This document shows positions 33,565-42,282 of a DNA stretch of 64,000 nucleotides, in pieces. This DNA comes from Dryocola sp036489025. Its GTDB lineage: Bacteria; Pseudomonadota; Gammaproteobacteria; Enterobacterales; Enterobacteriaceae. The position numbers were made by a program, and so were the translations under genes. The notes under the pieces are model-generated. The model was not told the DNA's origin, did no database searches, and saw only the letters and a program-made list of their open reading frames with translations. The DNA lies in NCBI GenBank assembly GCA_036489025.1, contig DASXGN010000013.1, positions 1 through 64,000 of the forward strand. Reading direction: 5' to 3'. Each line of letters begins with the position of its first letter. Within the stretch, counting starts at the first letter, position 1.

Positions 33565-35647
33565 CTTTACGCAGGCTCTAACCGCGCTGAGAAAGACTCA
33601 CGTCGGCGTGCCAATCCTGCTCCTCAGCGTGCTGGCGATGATTATTCTGCCGCTTTCTCCGCTGGTGCTGGATATTCTGTTTACCTTCAACATCGTGCTG
33701 GCGGTCATCGTTCTGCTGGTTGCCGTGAACAGCAATCGCCCGCTCGACTTTGCCGTCTTCCCGACGATATTGCTGATCACGACGCTGATGCGTCTGACGC
33801 TGAACGTCGCCTCGACGCGCGTGGTGTTGCTGCACGGTCATGAAGGTGAAGGCGCGGCCGGTAAGGTTATCGAAGCGTTCGGTCAGGTGGTGATTGGCGG
33901 TAACTTCGTGGTCGGCTTCGTGGTGTTCATCATTCTGATGATCATCAACTTCGTGGTGGTGACCAAGGGTGCGGAGCGTATTTCTGAAGTTTCCGCCCGC
34001 TTTACCCTCGACGCCCTGCCCGGCAAACAGATGGCGATTGATGCCGACTTAAACGCCGGAATTATTAACCAGCAGCAGGCGCAGAAGCGACGTAAAGAGG
34101 TGGCCAGCGAGGCCGATTTCTACGGCGCGATGGACGGGGCCTCGAAGTTCGTGCGCGGCGACGCCATCGCCGGGATCATGGTGCTTATCATCAACGTCAT
34201 CGGCGGGATTTGCATCGGTATCTTTAAGTACGATCTCGACGCCAGCCACGCCTTCCAGCAGTACGTGCTGCTGACTATCGGTGACGGTCTTGTCGCGCAG
34301 ATCCCTTCGCTGCTGCTGGCTACCGCCTCGGCGATTATCGTCACCCGCGTCAGCGACGGCGGCGACGTTAGCGACGAAATTAAGTCCCAGCTTCTCGCCA
34401 AACCAAATATTCTTTATACCGCCGCGTTCGTGATGTTCATCCTGGCCATCGTGCCGGGCATGCCGCACATCGCCTTCCTGAGCTTTACCGCCCTGCTGCT
34501 GTTCGCCGCCTGGAAACAAAGCAAAGTCGTTAAGCCCGCCGAGCCGGAAACGGATATGGAGGCTATCAGCGAGGCGCTGACGCAGGACAACACGCCTTCG
34601 GTGAGCTGGGACAGCATCCCGCTGGTCGAGCCCATTGGGCTGAATCTGGGCTTTAAGCTGGTGTCGCTGGTCGACAGCGCGAAAGGCAGCCCGCTGTCGC
34701 AGCGTATTCGCGGCGCGCGCCAGGTGATCTCTGAAACCAGCGGCGTGCTGCTGCCGGAAATTCGCATCAGGGAAAACTTTCGCCTGAAGCCTGCGCAATA
34801 TGCCATTCATATCAACGGCATTCGCGTGGCGCTGGGCGAGGTTCACGCCGACAAAATGATGGCGATCCCCGGCTCCGAGCTGTACGGCGAAATCGACGGC
34901 GTGCTGGATACCGACCCGGCCTACGGCATGGCGATCGTGTGGATTGACCCGGACCATAAAGCGCGGGCGCTGAACCTCGGCTATCAGGTGGTTGACTGCG
35001 CAAGCGTGGTCGCCACGCACGTCAATAAAGTGGCGCGCGGGCATCTGCCGGAGCTGTTTAACTACGACGATATTACCCATCTGCATACGCGACTGAGCCA
35101 GCAGGCACCGAAGCTGGCAGAGGATTTAAACGCCGCGCTCAACTACAGCCAGCTGCTGCGTATTTACCGCCAGCTGTTGCAGGAGCAGGTTTCGCTGAAA
35201 GATATCGTCACCATCGCCTCAACGCTGATTGAAAGCTCGGTGGTCACCAAAGACCCGCTGCTGCTGACCGCCGACGTGCGCTACGCCCTGCGCCGGGCCA
35301 TCATCCACAATATCAACGGCGATCGCAAAACGCTGGCGGCCTATACCATTGATAACGCGCTGGAAACCATGATGCTCAACGCGCTCAATCAGTCGCAGCA
35401 GGCGGGTAAAGTCACGCTGGATAGCTTCCCGGTTGACCCGAATATTCTGCAACAGCTGCAAAATACGATGCCGATGATTTACGAGCAGATGAAGGCGAAA
35501 GGCATGCCGCCGCTGCTGCTGGTGACGCCGCAGCTGCGCCCAATCCTTTCGCGCTATGGCCGCCTGTTCTGCTCCGGGCTGCACGTACTCTCGTACAATG
35601 AAATCCCGGACGATAGCGATTTGAGCATTGTGGGCACGCTGGCGTAA
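33551..35647 (+). CDS. flhA: FlhA: export gate ring protein
   Basis: The 698-residue protein has eight N-terminal membrane helices with the signature VFPTILLITTLMRLTLNVASTRVVLLHG and the cytoplasmic FHIPEP-type loop region (ALPGKQMAIDADLNAGIINQQQAQKRRKEVASEADFYGAMDGASKFVRGDAIAGIM). A large C-terminal cytoplasmic domain receives substrates. Length matches E. coli FlhA (692). It is the last gene of the right-hand flagellar operon. Confidence 0.97.
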   Translation: MANSNFTQALTALRKTHVGVPILLLSVLAMIILPLSPLVLDILFTFNIVLAVIVLLVAVNSNRPLDFAVFPTILLITTLMRLTLNVASTRVVLLHGHEGEGAAGKVIEAFGQVVIGGNFVVGFVVFIILMIINFVVVTKGAERISEVSARFTLDALPGKQMAIDADLNAGIINQQQAQKRRKEVASEADFYGAMDGASKFVRGDAIAGIMVLIINVIGGICIGIFKYDLDASHAFQQYVLLTIGDGLVAQIPSLLLATASAIIVTRVSDGGDVSDEIKSQLLAKPNILYTAAFVMFILAIVPGMPHIAFLSFTALLLFAAWKQSKVVKPAEPETDMEAISEALTQDNTPSVSWDSIPLVEPIGLNLGFKLVSLVDSAKGSPLSQRIRGARQVISETSGVLLPEIRIRENFRLKPAQYAIHINGIRVALGEVHADKMMAIPGSELYGEIDGVLDTDPAYGMAIVWIDPDHKARALNLGYQVVDCASVVATHVNKVARGHLPELFNYDDITHLHTRLSQQAPKLAEDLNAALNYSQLLRIYRQLLQEQVSLKDIVTIASTLIESSVVTKDPLLLTADVRYALRRAIIHNINGDRKTLAAYTIDNALETMMLNALNQSQQAGKVTLDSFPVDPNILQQLQNTMPMIYEQMKAKGMPPLLLVTPQLRPILSRYGRLFCSGLHVLSYNEIPDDSDLSIVGTLA

Positions 35648-35710
35648 AAGAATTGCCGCAGAAGAAGTCGGAACATCCTCATACCCTTTCGCATGGCTGA
35701 GGGAAAAGAC

Positions 35711-35745
35711 GAGGGGAAACGCGGTTAACAGCAGCGTTTCCCCTC
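35711..35745. terminator. Terminator after flhA
   Basis: The perfect 12-bp stem GAGGGGAAACGC/GCGTTTCCCCTC with an 11-base loop lies between flhA and the convergent gene at 35750. It lacks a clear T-run but is the strongest fold in the gap and marks the right edge of the flagellar locus. Confidence 0.7.
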
Positions 35746-35749
35746 GGCC

Positions 35750-36742
35750 TTAATTATCCAGATAACGCAGCTTCCAGCCCAGCAGGGTGCGAGGCATTTT
35801 TTTAAGGTCTTTGTCCTCGGAAGTGTAGTAGTGCAGCTGCAGCTTCCCTTCGGCAGACGGCGCTATTCTTGCCGCCCAGAGCTTGCCTTCCGGCGTGTAC
35901 ATAATGATCGCCGTGCGGGTATTGGCCGCGCCTCGTACCCACATCGAAACGACCCTTGCGCCGATATTGTCGACGTCTTCCTGATAGATATAGACGTTTG
36001 CGGTATCCACAAACGCCTGGTAATCGTTGCCGACTATCTCTCTGAACTCCTTGTCATGAGCCGCGTCGGTGATAATGCCGATGGATAACAGCGTCGGCTT
36101 TGGCCGAGGATCGCTCCCGGCTTTTTCATAGCGACCGTCAATAAAGACGCCGGCAGGCATCGACATTCGGCATCCCCAGTCGGCATTGCTGTGTACCTGC
36201 ATGGAACCGTCTTTTTTAGGGATGATCAGCACCTTACAATTGCTGGTTTCTTTCACATTTTCGATGATCGCCATGCCGTAAAGCTTGCGCGCCTCCGCCG
36301 TGAAATCGTCTTTATTCAGCCCTGCCCACGCCCGCATATCTATCGTTACGCTCCACTCGGCGCTGCGGCTGAACTGAATGGTGCCGCCGCTCATATTCGG
36401 CGCGCGCATATTCCACCACTGGCCTTCCCAGCTAAAATCGAGGTTGGTGTCTGAGATTTTACTGATGCCTTCGTAATAGGCGCGCTCGATGCAGCTGTCG
36501 GAGGTACAGCTTTCCAGCGAGGCTTCCCAGTCGTTGTAGATTTTGTTCGCTTTTGCGGCATCATTTTTAACCAGCATGGTGCGGTAAATCACCGCCATCG
36601 TGCTGTCGAGCCAGTGCAGGTTATCGTTATTGCAGATGGTGTTTTCCAGCGGAGTTGACGCACGCTGGCAGTTAACGGCCAGAGCGTTACCGCTGAAGAA
36701 GGTCAAGCAGAGGAGCAAACCAAAAGCGAAAGGTTTTAACAT
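35750..36742 (-). CDS. Periplasmic protein with LprI-type N-terminal domain
   Basis: The 330-residue protein has a signal peptide (about 1-22, ending GNALAVNC) and an LprI-like Cys module (CQRASTPLENTICNNDNLHWLDSTMAVIYRTM, and later C-T-S-D-S-C). LprI-family domains are known as lysozyme inhibitors in some bacteria. The C-terminal 220 residues are not recognised and contain two more Cys (about 170-190). It stands alone, facing flhA, with no sign of belonging to the flagellar system. Function beyond the domain match is unknown. Confidence 0.65.
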   Translation of the reverse strand: MLKPFAFGLLLCLTFFSGNALAVNCQRASTPLENTICNNDNLHWLDSTMAVIYRTMLVKNDAAKANKIYNDWEASLESCTSDSCIERAYYEGISKISDTNLDFSWEGQWWNMRAPNMSGGTIQFSRSAEWSVTIDMRAWAGLNKDDFTAEARKLYGMAIIENVKETSNCKVLIIPKKDGSMQVHSNADWGCRMSMPAGVFIDGRYEKAGSDPRPKPTLLSIGIITDAAHDKEFREIVGNDYQAFVDTANVYIYQEDVDNIGARVVSMWVRGAANTRTAIIMYTPEGKLWAARIAPSAEGKLQLHYYTSEDKDLKKMPRTLLGWKLRYLDN

Positions 36743-36914
36743 TGATAGAAAAGCTCAGTGGATACGGGGAGGCATTTTGTCCAAAACGAATTATATTTGC
36801 AATATAAAAGCCTGCCACTTTGTGAGTACAAAATAAGCAGCCGCCGCGTATTAAGAATTTTCCATGCCGTGTCGCTTAATTAACCTGATGATAGTTAAGA
36901 TGGATGACCGATGT

Positions 36915-37172
36915 ATGAAAATCGACGGTAGTAATTTTAGCTGGCTCGCCTCAGCACAAAATTCCACCAGTACAGAGCCACAGCGTAAACCATTAGGTAT
37001 TGAAAGAAGCAGCGGACACGTCTGTCCACAAACCGGCTACTGGAGCATGGCCGGGCCAACCGCAGGCACCGTTATTAATGTCAAAAAGGGAACCGTGCTG
37101 CCTTTTCATCAGGGACAGCCCGTTGGCTGGTATTTGAAGGAATATGATTTAAGCACCGAGCTGGATAAGTAA
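36915..37172 (+). CDS. Small protein of unknown function
   Basis: The protein is 85 residues from the ATG at 36915 (an upstream ATG at 36864 would add 17 residues). Residues about 35-80 carry S-G-H-V-C-P-Q-T-G-Y-W-S, then VKKGTVLPFHQGQPVGWYL. This G-x-x-C-P-x-T-G-x-W pattern recurs in small proteins found near type VI secretion or polymorphic-toxin genes, but no such genes are here. There is no signal peptide or membrane segment. I do not assign a function. Confidence 0.5.
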   Translation: MKIDGSNFSWLASAQNSTSTEPQRKPLGIERSSGHVCPQTGYWSMAGPTAGTVINVKKGTVLPFHQGQPVGWYLKEYDLSTELDK

Positions 37173-37238
37173 ATAACGCCTTCATCTCCCGATGCAGTCT
37201 TTTGATAAATATTATTAATATATAAGGAATAAAGGAAT

Positions 37239-38255
37239 TTACGCCGATTCCCGCAGCACCAGCTCGCCTGAAATAATGATCTTTTGCGGCGGCAGGGTCG
37301 GCGACTTTATTTTATTGACGATAAGCGTGGCCGCCTGGCGTCCGGTTTCTTCGCTGGAGGCGGAGACATAGCTAAACAGCGGCGAGGTCAGGTTGATGTG
37401 CATCATATCTTCAAAGCCAATCAGCGAAACCTGCTGGGTCAGGAAAACGTCTTTGCCGACGGTGCGGCCCACCTGCTGAATCCCGTTTAAACTGCCGATA
37501 ATCGCCGGAGGAGAATGACAAAGAATGGCGGTAATTTTGTTGCTCTTCTCAAGCAGTGTGCGGGTCGCAATGGCCGCAGCGAGCGTATCGTTATCGCACA
37601 CCGGAGCCCATTCGTTCCGATAGGGTAAGTCGTACTGTGCCAGCGCGCCGCGGTAGCCGAGCAGGCGCTCCTGGCGAATCAGACAGCCTGCGGCACCGCC
37701 AAGATAGGCAATGTTACGATGACCGCGCTCGATGAGATAGCGCGTGGCCTGGTTTCCGGCCTGGCGATTGTCGCGCCCGATAATATCCCGCGTGCTGGTC
37801 ACTGAGGATTCAGAGATAACCACGGTCGGCAACGGGCATTCGGTTATCAGCGCGGGAACGGACGAGGAGCGATGGTTGGCATCAAGATAGATAACCCCCG
37901 CAACGCCCTGCTGTGCAAAAGAGGTCAGACACTGGCGCAGGTGCTGGCTTTCATCCTGCGGCTGGCCGAGAAACACCATAAACCCTTGTTTCTCAAGGTG
38001 CTGAACGACGCTTGCCGTTACGTTCACCGAGAACGAGTCGGAGAAATCGCGGATGATCAGGCCAATCAGGTTGGAGGTATTAGAACGCAGGTTCGCCGCC
38101 GCCGTATTGTGCACGTAGCCAAGCTGCTTAATCGCGGCGTTGACCTTGTCGATGGTGGCCTCAGAGATCTTTCCCTTATTGCGCAGCACCAAGGAAACCG
38201 TGGAGACTGAGACGCCTGCCAGCCGGGCTACATCAATGATATTGACCTTTTTCAT
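37239..38255 (-). CDS. MalI-like LacI-family repressor
   Basis: The 338-residue protein starts with a LacI-type helix-turn-helix (VNIIDVARLAGVSVSTVSLVLRNKGKISEATIDKVNAAIKQLGYVHN) and has the periplasmic-binding-protein fold after it (LIGLIIRDFSDSFSVNVTASVVQHL; YLIERGHRNIAYLGG; QVSLIGFEDMMHI). The sequence follows E. coli MalI more closely than other family members by eye. It is encoded just downstream of a PTS permease on the same strand. A tandem palindrome with a central CG upstream of that permease is the likely operator. Confidence 0.82.
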   Translation of the reverse strand: MKKVNIIDVARLAGVSVSTVSLVLRNKGKISEATIDKVNAAIKQLGYVHNTAAANLRSNTSNLIGLIIRDFSDSFSVNVTASVVQHLEKQGFMVFLGQPQDESQHLRQCLTSFAQQGVAGVIYLDANHRSSSVPALITECPLPTVVISESSVTSTRDIIGRDNRQAGNQATRYLIERGHRNIAYLGGAAGCLIRQERLLGYRGALAQYDLPYRNEWAPVCDNDTLAAAIATRTLLEKSNKITAILCHSPPAIIGSLNGIQQVGRTVGKDVFLTQQVSLIGFEDMMHINLTSPLFSYVSASSEETGRQAATLIVNKIKSPTLPPQKIIISGELVLRESA

Positions 38256-38290
38256 CCCGCTCCTTTACGCTAAATTTCCTTGATATCAAT

Positions 38291-38330
38291 ACCATCAAGC
38301 CCCCGGTAAACATACCGGAGGCTTGATGGT
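38291..38330. terminator. Long stem-loop between PTS gene and its regulator
   Basis: ACCATCAAGCC plus CCCGGTA pairs with TACCGGA plus GGCTTGATGGT around an AACA loop (38291-38330), giving a stem of about 18 bp. It lies 8 bases after the permease stop and 35 bases before the repressor start, so it should lower read-through into the repressor gene. Confidence 0.75.
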
Positions 38331-38338
38331 TTAGCACA

Positions 38339-39844
38339 CTATTTGCCGATCATCGTCGACATTGTCTGCGCAATAAACTGCGCTCTTGCGCCAAATATCA
38401 CCTGAATCCCCGAGTCGCCGACAAATACAACGCCGCGCGCGCCGAGGCTGTTCAGGCCGTCTTTATCTACTTTGTCGCTCTTGTCCACTTCCAGACGCAG
38501 GCGGGTAATGCACGAACCGACGGAGTTAATGTTCTCGGCCCCGCCCAGCAGGCCAATGATATCTCCGGCAATTTCGGTATCGGTTTTATCATTCGCGTTG
38601 GCCGTAACGTCCGCGCGGCCCGGCGTTTTCACGTCGAAGCGGCGAATCACAAAACGGAAGGTGAAGTAGTAAATCAGCGCCATCGGCACGCCGACCACCA
38701 CCGCCATCAGGAAATTGGTCTGATAGCCGTTAAACGAGGGCAGAATACCAAAGGAAATATAGTCGATCATGCCCGCCGAGAAAGATTTAGCAATATGCGC
38801 GTGCAGCAGATACATACACATATAAGACAGCCCGGCCATGATGGCGTTGAACACGTACAGAATCGGTGCCACAAAGATAAAGGTGAACTCAACCGGCTCG
38901 GTAATCCCCGTCAGGAAGCAGGTCAGCGCCGCGGAGAACAGGATCCCGGAAGCAATCTTCTTATTTTTGGTGTTCGCTTCATGGTACATCGCCAGACAGG
39001 CCGCAGGCAGCGCGAACAGCATCAGCGGGAATTCGCCCTGCATGAACTTACCGGCGTTCTGATAGCTGTCGCTGCTGAAGGACTTCACGCCCTCTTCCAG
39101 CATTTTGAACCAGATAGTCTGGTCGCCGTGAATCACCTGACCGGCATGCGTGGTGTATTCACCAAACGAATACCAGAAGGACGGATACCAGATATGGTGC
39201 AGGCCCAGCGGGATGAGCGCGCGCTCGGTCAGGCCGAAGATAAAGGTGGAAAGCGCCTGGTTATCACCGTTCACAATCACCGACAGCGAATCAATCCCCG
39301 ACTGGATGTACTGCCAGACCCACGGCAGCACCATGCCCAGCAGGAAGGAGAGGAAGGCCGTCGCGATAGCCACAAAGCGCTTGCCGGAGAAGAAGCCGAG
39401 GAACTCGGGCAGCTGCATGGTGTGGAATTTGTTATAGCACCACGCCGCCAGAATCCCCGAAATCAGGCCGCCAAAGACGCCCATTTGCAGCGTCGGGATG
39501 CCCACCACCATGGCGTATTTGCCGCCCGCCGCAGCCATTTCCGGCGTGATGTTCAGCACGGTGCCGATGGTGACGTTAATAATAAACACGGAGACCGCCG
39601 CGGACAGCGCCGCAATCCCTGATTCAGCCGCTAGTCCGACGGCAGAACCGATGGCAAACAGCATCGGCAGGTTGTCAAAAATCACCCCGCCCGCGTTCAT
39701 CATCAGCGGTAAATGGAACTTATCGCCGAAGGCCAACAGCAGGCCCGCTGCGGGCAGCAAAGAAATAGGCAGCATTAATGCGCGGCCTATCATCGACAGC
39801 TTAGATAACGATTTTGTTACGCTCGATAACACACTCATAGACAA
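38339..39844 (-). CDS. PTS sugar permease EIICB, MalX/PtsG-like
   Basis: The 501-residue protein has an N-terminal EIIC membrane domain (about 1-400; MLPISLLPAAGLLLAFGDKF, FGLTERALIPLGLHHIWYPSFWYSFGEYT, FLTGITEPVEFTFIFVAPILYVFNAIMAGLSY) and a C-terminal EIIB domain with the phosphorylated Cys in VGSCITRLRLEV. It imports and phosphorylates a glucose-type sugar or maltose. E. coli malX is paired with a divergent malI; here the regulator follows on the same strand. No malY-like gene is present, so the exact sugar is open. Confidence 0.85.
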   Translation of the reverse strand: MSMSVLSSVTKSLSKLSMIGRALMLPISLLPAAGLLLAFGDKFHLPLMMNAGGVIFDNLPMLFAIGSAVGLAAESGIAALSAAVSVFIINVTIGTVLNITPEMAAAGGKYAMVVGIPTLQMGVFGGLISGILAAWCYNKFHTMQLPEFLGFFSGKRFVAIATAFLSFLLGMVLPWVWQYIQSGIDSLSVIVNGDNQALSTFIFGLTERALIPLGLHHIWYPSFWYSFGEYTTHAGQVIHGDQTIWFKMLEEGVKSFSSDSYQNAGKFMQGEFPLMLFALPAACLAMYHEANTKNKKIASGILFSAALTCFLTGITEPVEFTFIFVAPILYVFNAIMAGLSYMCMYLLHAHIAKSFSAGMIDYISFGILPSFNGYQTNFLMAVVVGVPMALIYYFTFRFVIRRFDVKTPGRADVTANANDKTDTEIAGDIIGLLGGAENINSVGSCITRLRLEVDKSDKVDKDGLNSLGARGVVFVGDSGIQVIFGARAQFIAQTMSTMIGK

Positions 39845-39901
39845 TCCCCCGGTGTTGACGCCGCCATCGCGTTTGGTTTAATTACGCGTTTTTATGGTAA
39901 G

Positions 39902-39926
39902 TAGAACGTTCTAGTAGAACGTTCTA
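39902..39926. promoter_or_regulatory. Tandem palindromic operator upstream of the PTS gene
   Basis: Two exact copies of the palindrome TAGAACGTTCTA (39902-39913 and 39915-39926) lie 13 bases apart centre to centre, 58 bases before the PTS start. LacI-family repressors bind palindromes with a central CG, and E. coli MalI sites contain AACGTT, so this is the likely MalI-like operator. The rest of the gap to ybcJ (39930-40248) shows no gene. Confidence 0.75.
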
Positions 39927-40248
39927 CTTATACTGACGAAACGAATTTTTCCCGGCAACTAAAATCTGAGCTGTCGCCATACTGTTATCGAATATTTGAA
40001 GTTGCGCAGGTTTTGACCTGTTTTTCGTTGGGGAATTATTCGCACAGCGGAGGCTTTTTACGGACCACAAACGACGAAATAACTTTGAAAAAAGAATGAA
40101 TTACCGTGCAAAAAATACACAAGGTGGGAATGAACGGGGCAAACTCAGCATTAATTTTATCGCGTGGCGAACAGGCTGACCCCGCTCGCCCCACGCTCGT
40201 TGCGGGATGGACGGCGCTAAGCCAGCCCACCCGACAACCGGTTCGACA

Positions 40249-40461
40249 TTAAGCCTGCACCGTGATGCTCAGACTTTCGAAGCTCACCGTCTGGCCCGCC
40301 ACGATTTTGCAGCGCTTACGGGTTTCGACTTCGCCGTCTACCTTCACCAGGCCTTCGGCAATCACCGCTTTCGCCTGCGCACCGCTTTCGCACCAGCCTT
40401 CCAGCTTGAGCAAATCGCACAGTTCAACGTGAGGGTGTTTTCCTAATGAGAAGGTCGCCAT
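40249..40461 (-). CDS. ybcJ: YbcJ: S4-domain RNA-binding protein
   Basis: The protein is 70 residues from the ATG at 40461 (GGAGA upstream). It is very close to E. coli YbcJ: MATFSLGKHPHVELCDLLKLEGWCESGAQAK, then VKVDGEVETRKRCKIVAGQTVSF, the S4 RNA-binding fold. The stand-alone S4 domain suggests a ribosome or RNA role. As in E. coli it directly follows folD; the coding regions are one base apart. Confidence 0.95.
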   Translation of the reverse strand: MATFSLGKHPHVELCDLLKLEGWCESGAQAKAVIAEGLVKVDGEVETRKRCKIVAGQTVSFESLSITVQA

Positions 40462-40462
40462 T

Positions 40463-41329
40463 TTATTCTCCATCGACATCGTGATATTCCTCGCATGCCT
40501 GCAAGGTATTCTGGATAAGAGTGGCGACGGTCATCGGGCCAACGCCACCCGGAACCGGCGTAATATACGAGGCTTTGACCGCGGCTTCATCATAATTTAC
40601 GTCACCGACCACTTTGCCGCTTTCCAGGCGGTTGATGCCGACGTCCACCACAATCGCCCCTTCTTTAATCCAGTCGCCCGGAATAAAGCCCGGCTTGCCG
40701 ACCGCGACGATAACTAGATCGGCGTTCTCGACGTGCTGACGCAGGTTTTTCGTGAAGCGGTGGGTTACGGTGGTGGTGCAGCCGGCCAGCAGCAGCTCCA
40801 TGCTCATAGGGCGGCCCACGATGTTGGACGCGCCAATAATCACCGCGTTCAGACCATAGGTGTCGATATTGTAACGCTCGAGCAGGGTCACAATGCCGCG
40901 CGGCGTACACGGACGCAGGCGAGGCGCACGCTGGCACAGGCGGCCGATGTTGTACGGATGGAAGCCATCAACGTCTTTGTCCGGATCGATTCGCTCCAGC
41001 ACTTTCACGTTGTCGATGCCCGCGGGCAGCGGCAGTTGGACCAGAATGCCGTCGATGGTGCCGTCAGCGTTCAGAGTATCGATAAGCCCTAACAGCTCGG
41101 CTTCGCTGGTGGTGTCCGGCAGGTCGTAAGAGCGGGAAATAAAGCCCACTTCTTCACAAGCCTTGCGTTTATTAGCGACATAAATCTGGGATGCAGGGTT
41201 CGCCCCGACCAGGATAACGGCCAAACCAGGAGCCCGTTTTCCTGCCGCAACACGGGCTTTTACTTTTTCTGCAACTTCAAGCCGTACCTGCTGCGCAATC
41301 GTTTTACCGTCAATAATCTTTGCTGCCAT
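40463..41329 (-). CDS. folD: FolD: methylene-THF dehydrogenase/cyclohydrolase
   Basis: The 288-residue protein matches E. coli FolD (288). It shows YVANKRKACEEVGF with the catalytic Lys, the DGILVQLPLP loop, the DVDGFHPYNIGRL motif, the NADP-binding GASNIVGRPMSMELLLAGCTTTVTH segment and the PGGVGPMTVA C-terminal signature. It interconverts one-carbon tetrahydrofolate forms in the cytoplasm. Confidence 0.98.
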   Translation of the reverse strand: MAAKIIDGKTIAQQVRLEVAEKVKARVAAGKRAPGLAVILVGANPASQIYVANKRKACEEVGFISRSYDLPDTTSEAELLGLIDTLNADGTIDGILVQLPLPAGIDNVKVLERIDPDKDVDGFHPYNIGRLCQRAPRLRPCTPRGIVTLLERYNIDTYGLNAVIIGASNIVGRPMSMELLLAGCTTTVTHRFTKNLRQHVENADLVIVAVGKPGFIPGDWIKEGAIVVDVGINRLESGKVVGDVNYDEAAVKASYITPVPGGVGPMTVATLIQNTLQACEEYHDVDGE

Positions 41330-41455
41330 CAGTCAGAGGATTCCGTCTGTAATCTAAAAGGGAGGGGATTGCTTGTATTTTGTCAGAAGCCACGCCCGCT
41401 GTCAGGCAAAGTTCTGCGTTTATGCTCATTTGTCGCGCAGGTGGTTGAAAAGCCA

Positions 41456-41483
41456 TTGACTCGCAAGGTGCTGACCGTATAAT
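41456..41483 (+). promoter_or_regulatory. Promoter of argU
   Basis: TTGACT (41456-41461), 16 bases, TATAAT (41478-41483), followed by a GC-rich discriminator CCGGGC. This is a near-consensus sigma-70 promoter of the stringently controlled tRNA type. Confidence 0.85.
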
Positions 41484-41530
41484 CCGGGCATTCCAGATGA
41501 TATGTACTCCCTGGAATAGCACTTCTCAGT

Positions 41531-41607
41531 GCGCCCTTAGCTCAGTTGGATAGAGCAACGGCCTTCTAAGCCGTAGGTCACAGGTTCGAGCCCTGTAGGG
41601 CGTACCA
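41531..41607 (+). tRNA. argU: tRNA-Arg (anticodon UCU)
   Basis: The 77-base tRNA folds cleanly. The acceptor stem GCGCCCT pairs with AGGGCGT, the anticodon arm is CGGCC-TTCTAAG-CCG with anticodon TCT, the T-arm contains GGTTCGAGCC, and the encoded CCA ends at 41607. It reads the rare AGA codon. Its 3' end is a common integration site for phages and islands in enterics, and an accessory region begins right after it. Confidence 0.97.
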
Positions 41608-41634
41608 TTAAAATCAATGAGTTACCTTCCTTAA

Positions 41635-41829
41635 TTAGAAATCACCGATGCTCTTACGGGTGCCTTAGTGGTTAAACCATACGCTGTCATTCGAAGTATC
41701 TTTCGCCAGGTTTACGGCAAGGGATTGACCAGCTCACATTTTGAACGAGCCATTCAGCTATGCATCAGCGGGCATTTTAATAGTGCAGATAAAACAAACT
41801 GTTTACAAACGCTGCCGCCCTCCGGGTAG
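41635..41829 (+). pseudogene. Remnant open frame after argU
   Basis: An open frame of 64 codons without an ATG reads LEITDALTGALVVKPYAVIR at the start and later GLTSSHFERAIQLCISGHF. It looks protein-like (mixed hydrophobic and charged residues, no low complexity) but has no start or ribosome site. It may be the tail of a lost gene. I do not recognise the family. Confidence 0.25.
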
Positions 41830-41947
41830 ATAATGCAGGCAATGCCTGGCCGTTATACTATGTCGTCTCCGGGGTGGTAACCTATATTATATCTAACGAA
41901 TGAATTTCGTACCTGGCAAATACAGGAAAATTTCTGCGATTGATATC

Positions 41948-42070
41948 TTAGCTGAGCAACAAATACTGGTAATAAGAAATAAGAAGCCTCCTCATCTTAA
42001 CGCTAACCAAAATAAGATTAAGTAGCGACCGCGCTAAGATATAGCCGTTCATGGCCCAAATACGTGCCAT
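41948..42070 (-). CDS. Possible 40-residue hydrophobic small protein
   Basis: The ATG at 42070 has a perfect AGGAGGTGAT ribosome site starting 12 bases upstream, far stronger than chance. The frame encodes MARIWAMNGYILARSLLNLI and a second hydrophobic, Tyr/Leu-rich half ending YYQYLLLS. This could be a membrane-active small protein or a leader peptide. No relative is recognised, and no antisense RNA or operon partner is obvious. Confidence 0.4.
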   Translation of the reverse strand: MARIWAMNGYILARSLLNLILVSVKMRRLLISYYQYLLLS

Positions 42071-42190
42071 AGGTATCACCTCCTGCACATGTTTTCATTC
42101 GGTTCCATAAGATTTATATTTTATGAAGAGCCACCTTTACAATTAAGACCCACTCCATTTTCGAAAAAAAAAGCAAATAAAATACTTTTT

Positions 42191-42220
42191 TTTGATGCTT
42201 TTTGATGCTTTTTGATGCTT
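42191..42220. repeat. Three exact 10-bp tandem repeats upstream of the autotransporter
   Basis: The unit TTTGATGCTT occurs three times without a break (42191-42220), preceded by an 8-base T-run (42186-42193) and followed by two more T. It starts 92 bases before the autotransporter start codon and lies in the promoter/leader zone. Ten bases is one DNA helix turn, so a change in copy number would move promoter elements by full turns. Confidence 0.8.
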
Positions 42221-42282
42221 TTAAATTCAGAGAAAACGATAATCCAAAAATGTTTTTTTCAATATTCAACGAAAGGATTATT

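Noticed and set aside
34049..35086. 345-codon minus-strand frame inside flhA
   Set aside because: It is antisense to conserved FlhA, with His/Arg/Gln-rich composition typical of shadow frames and no ribosome site.
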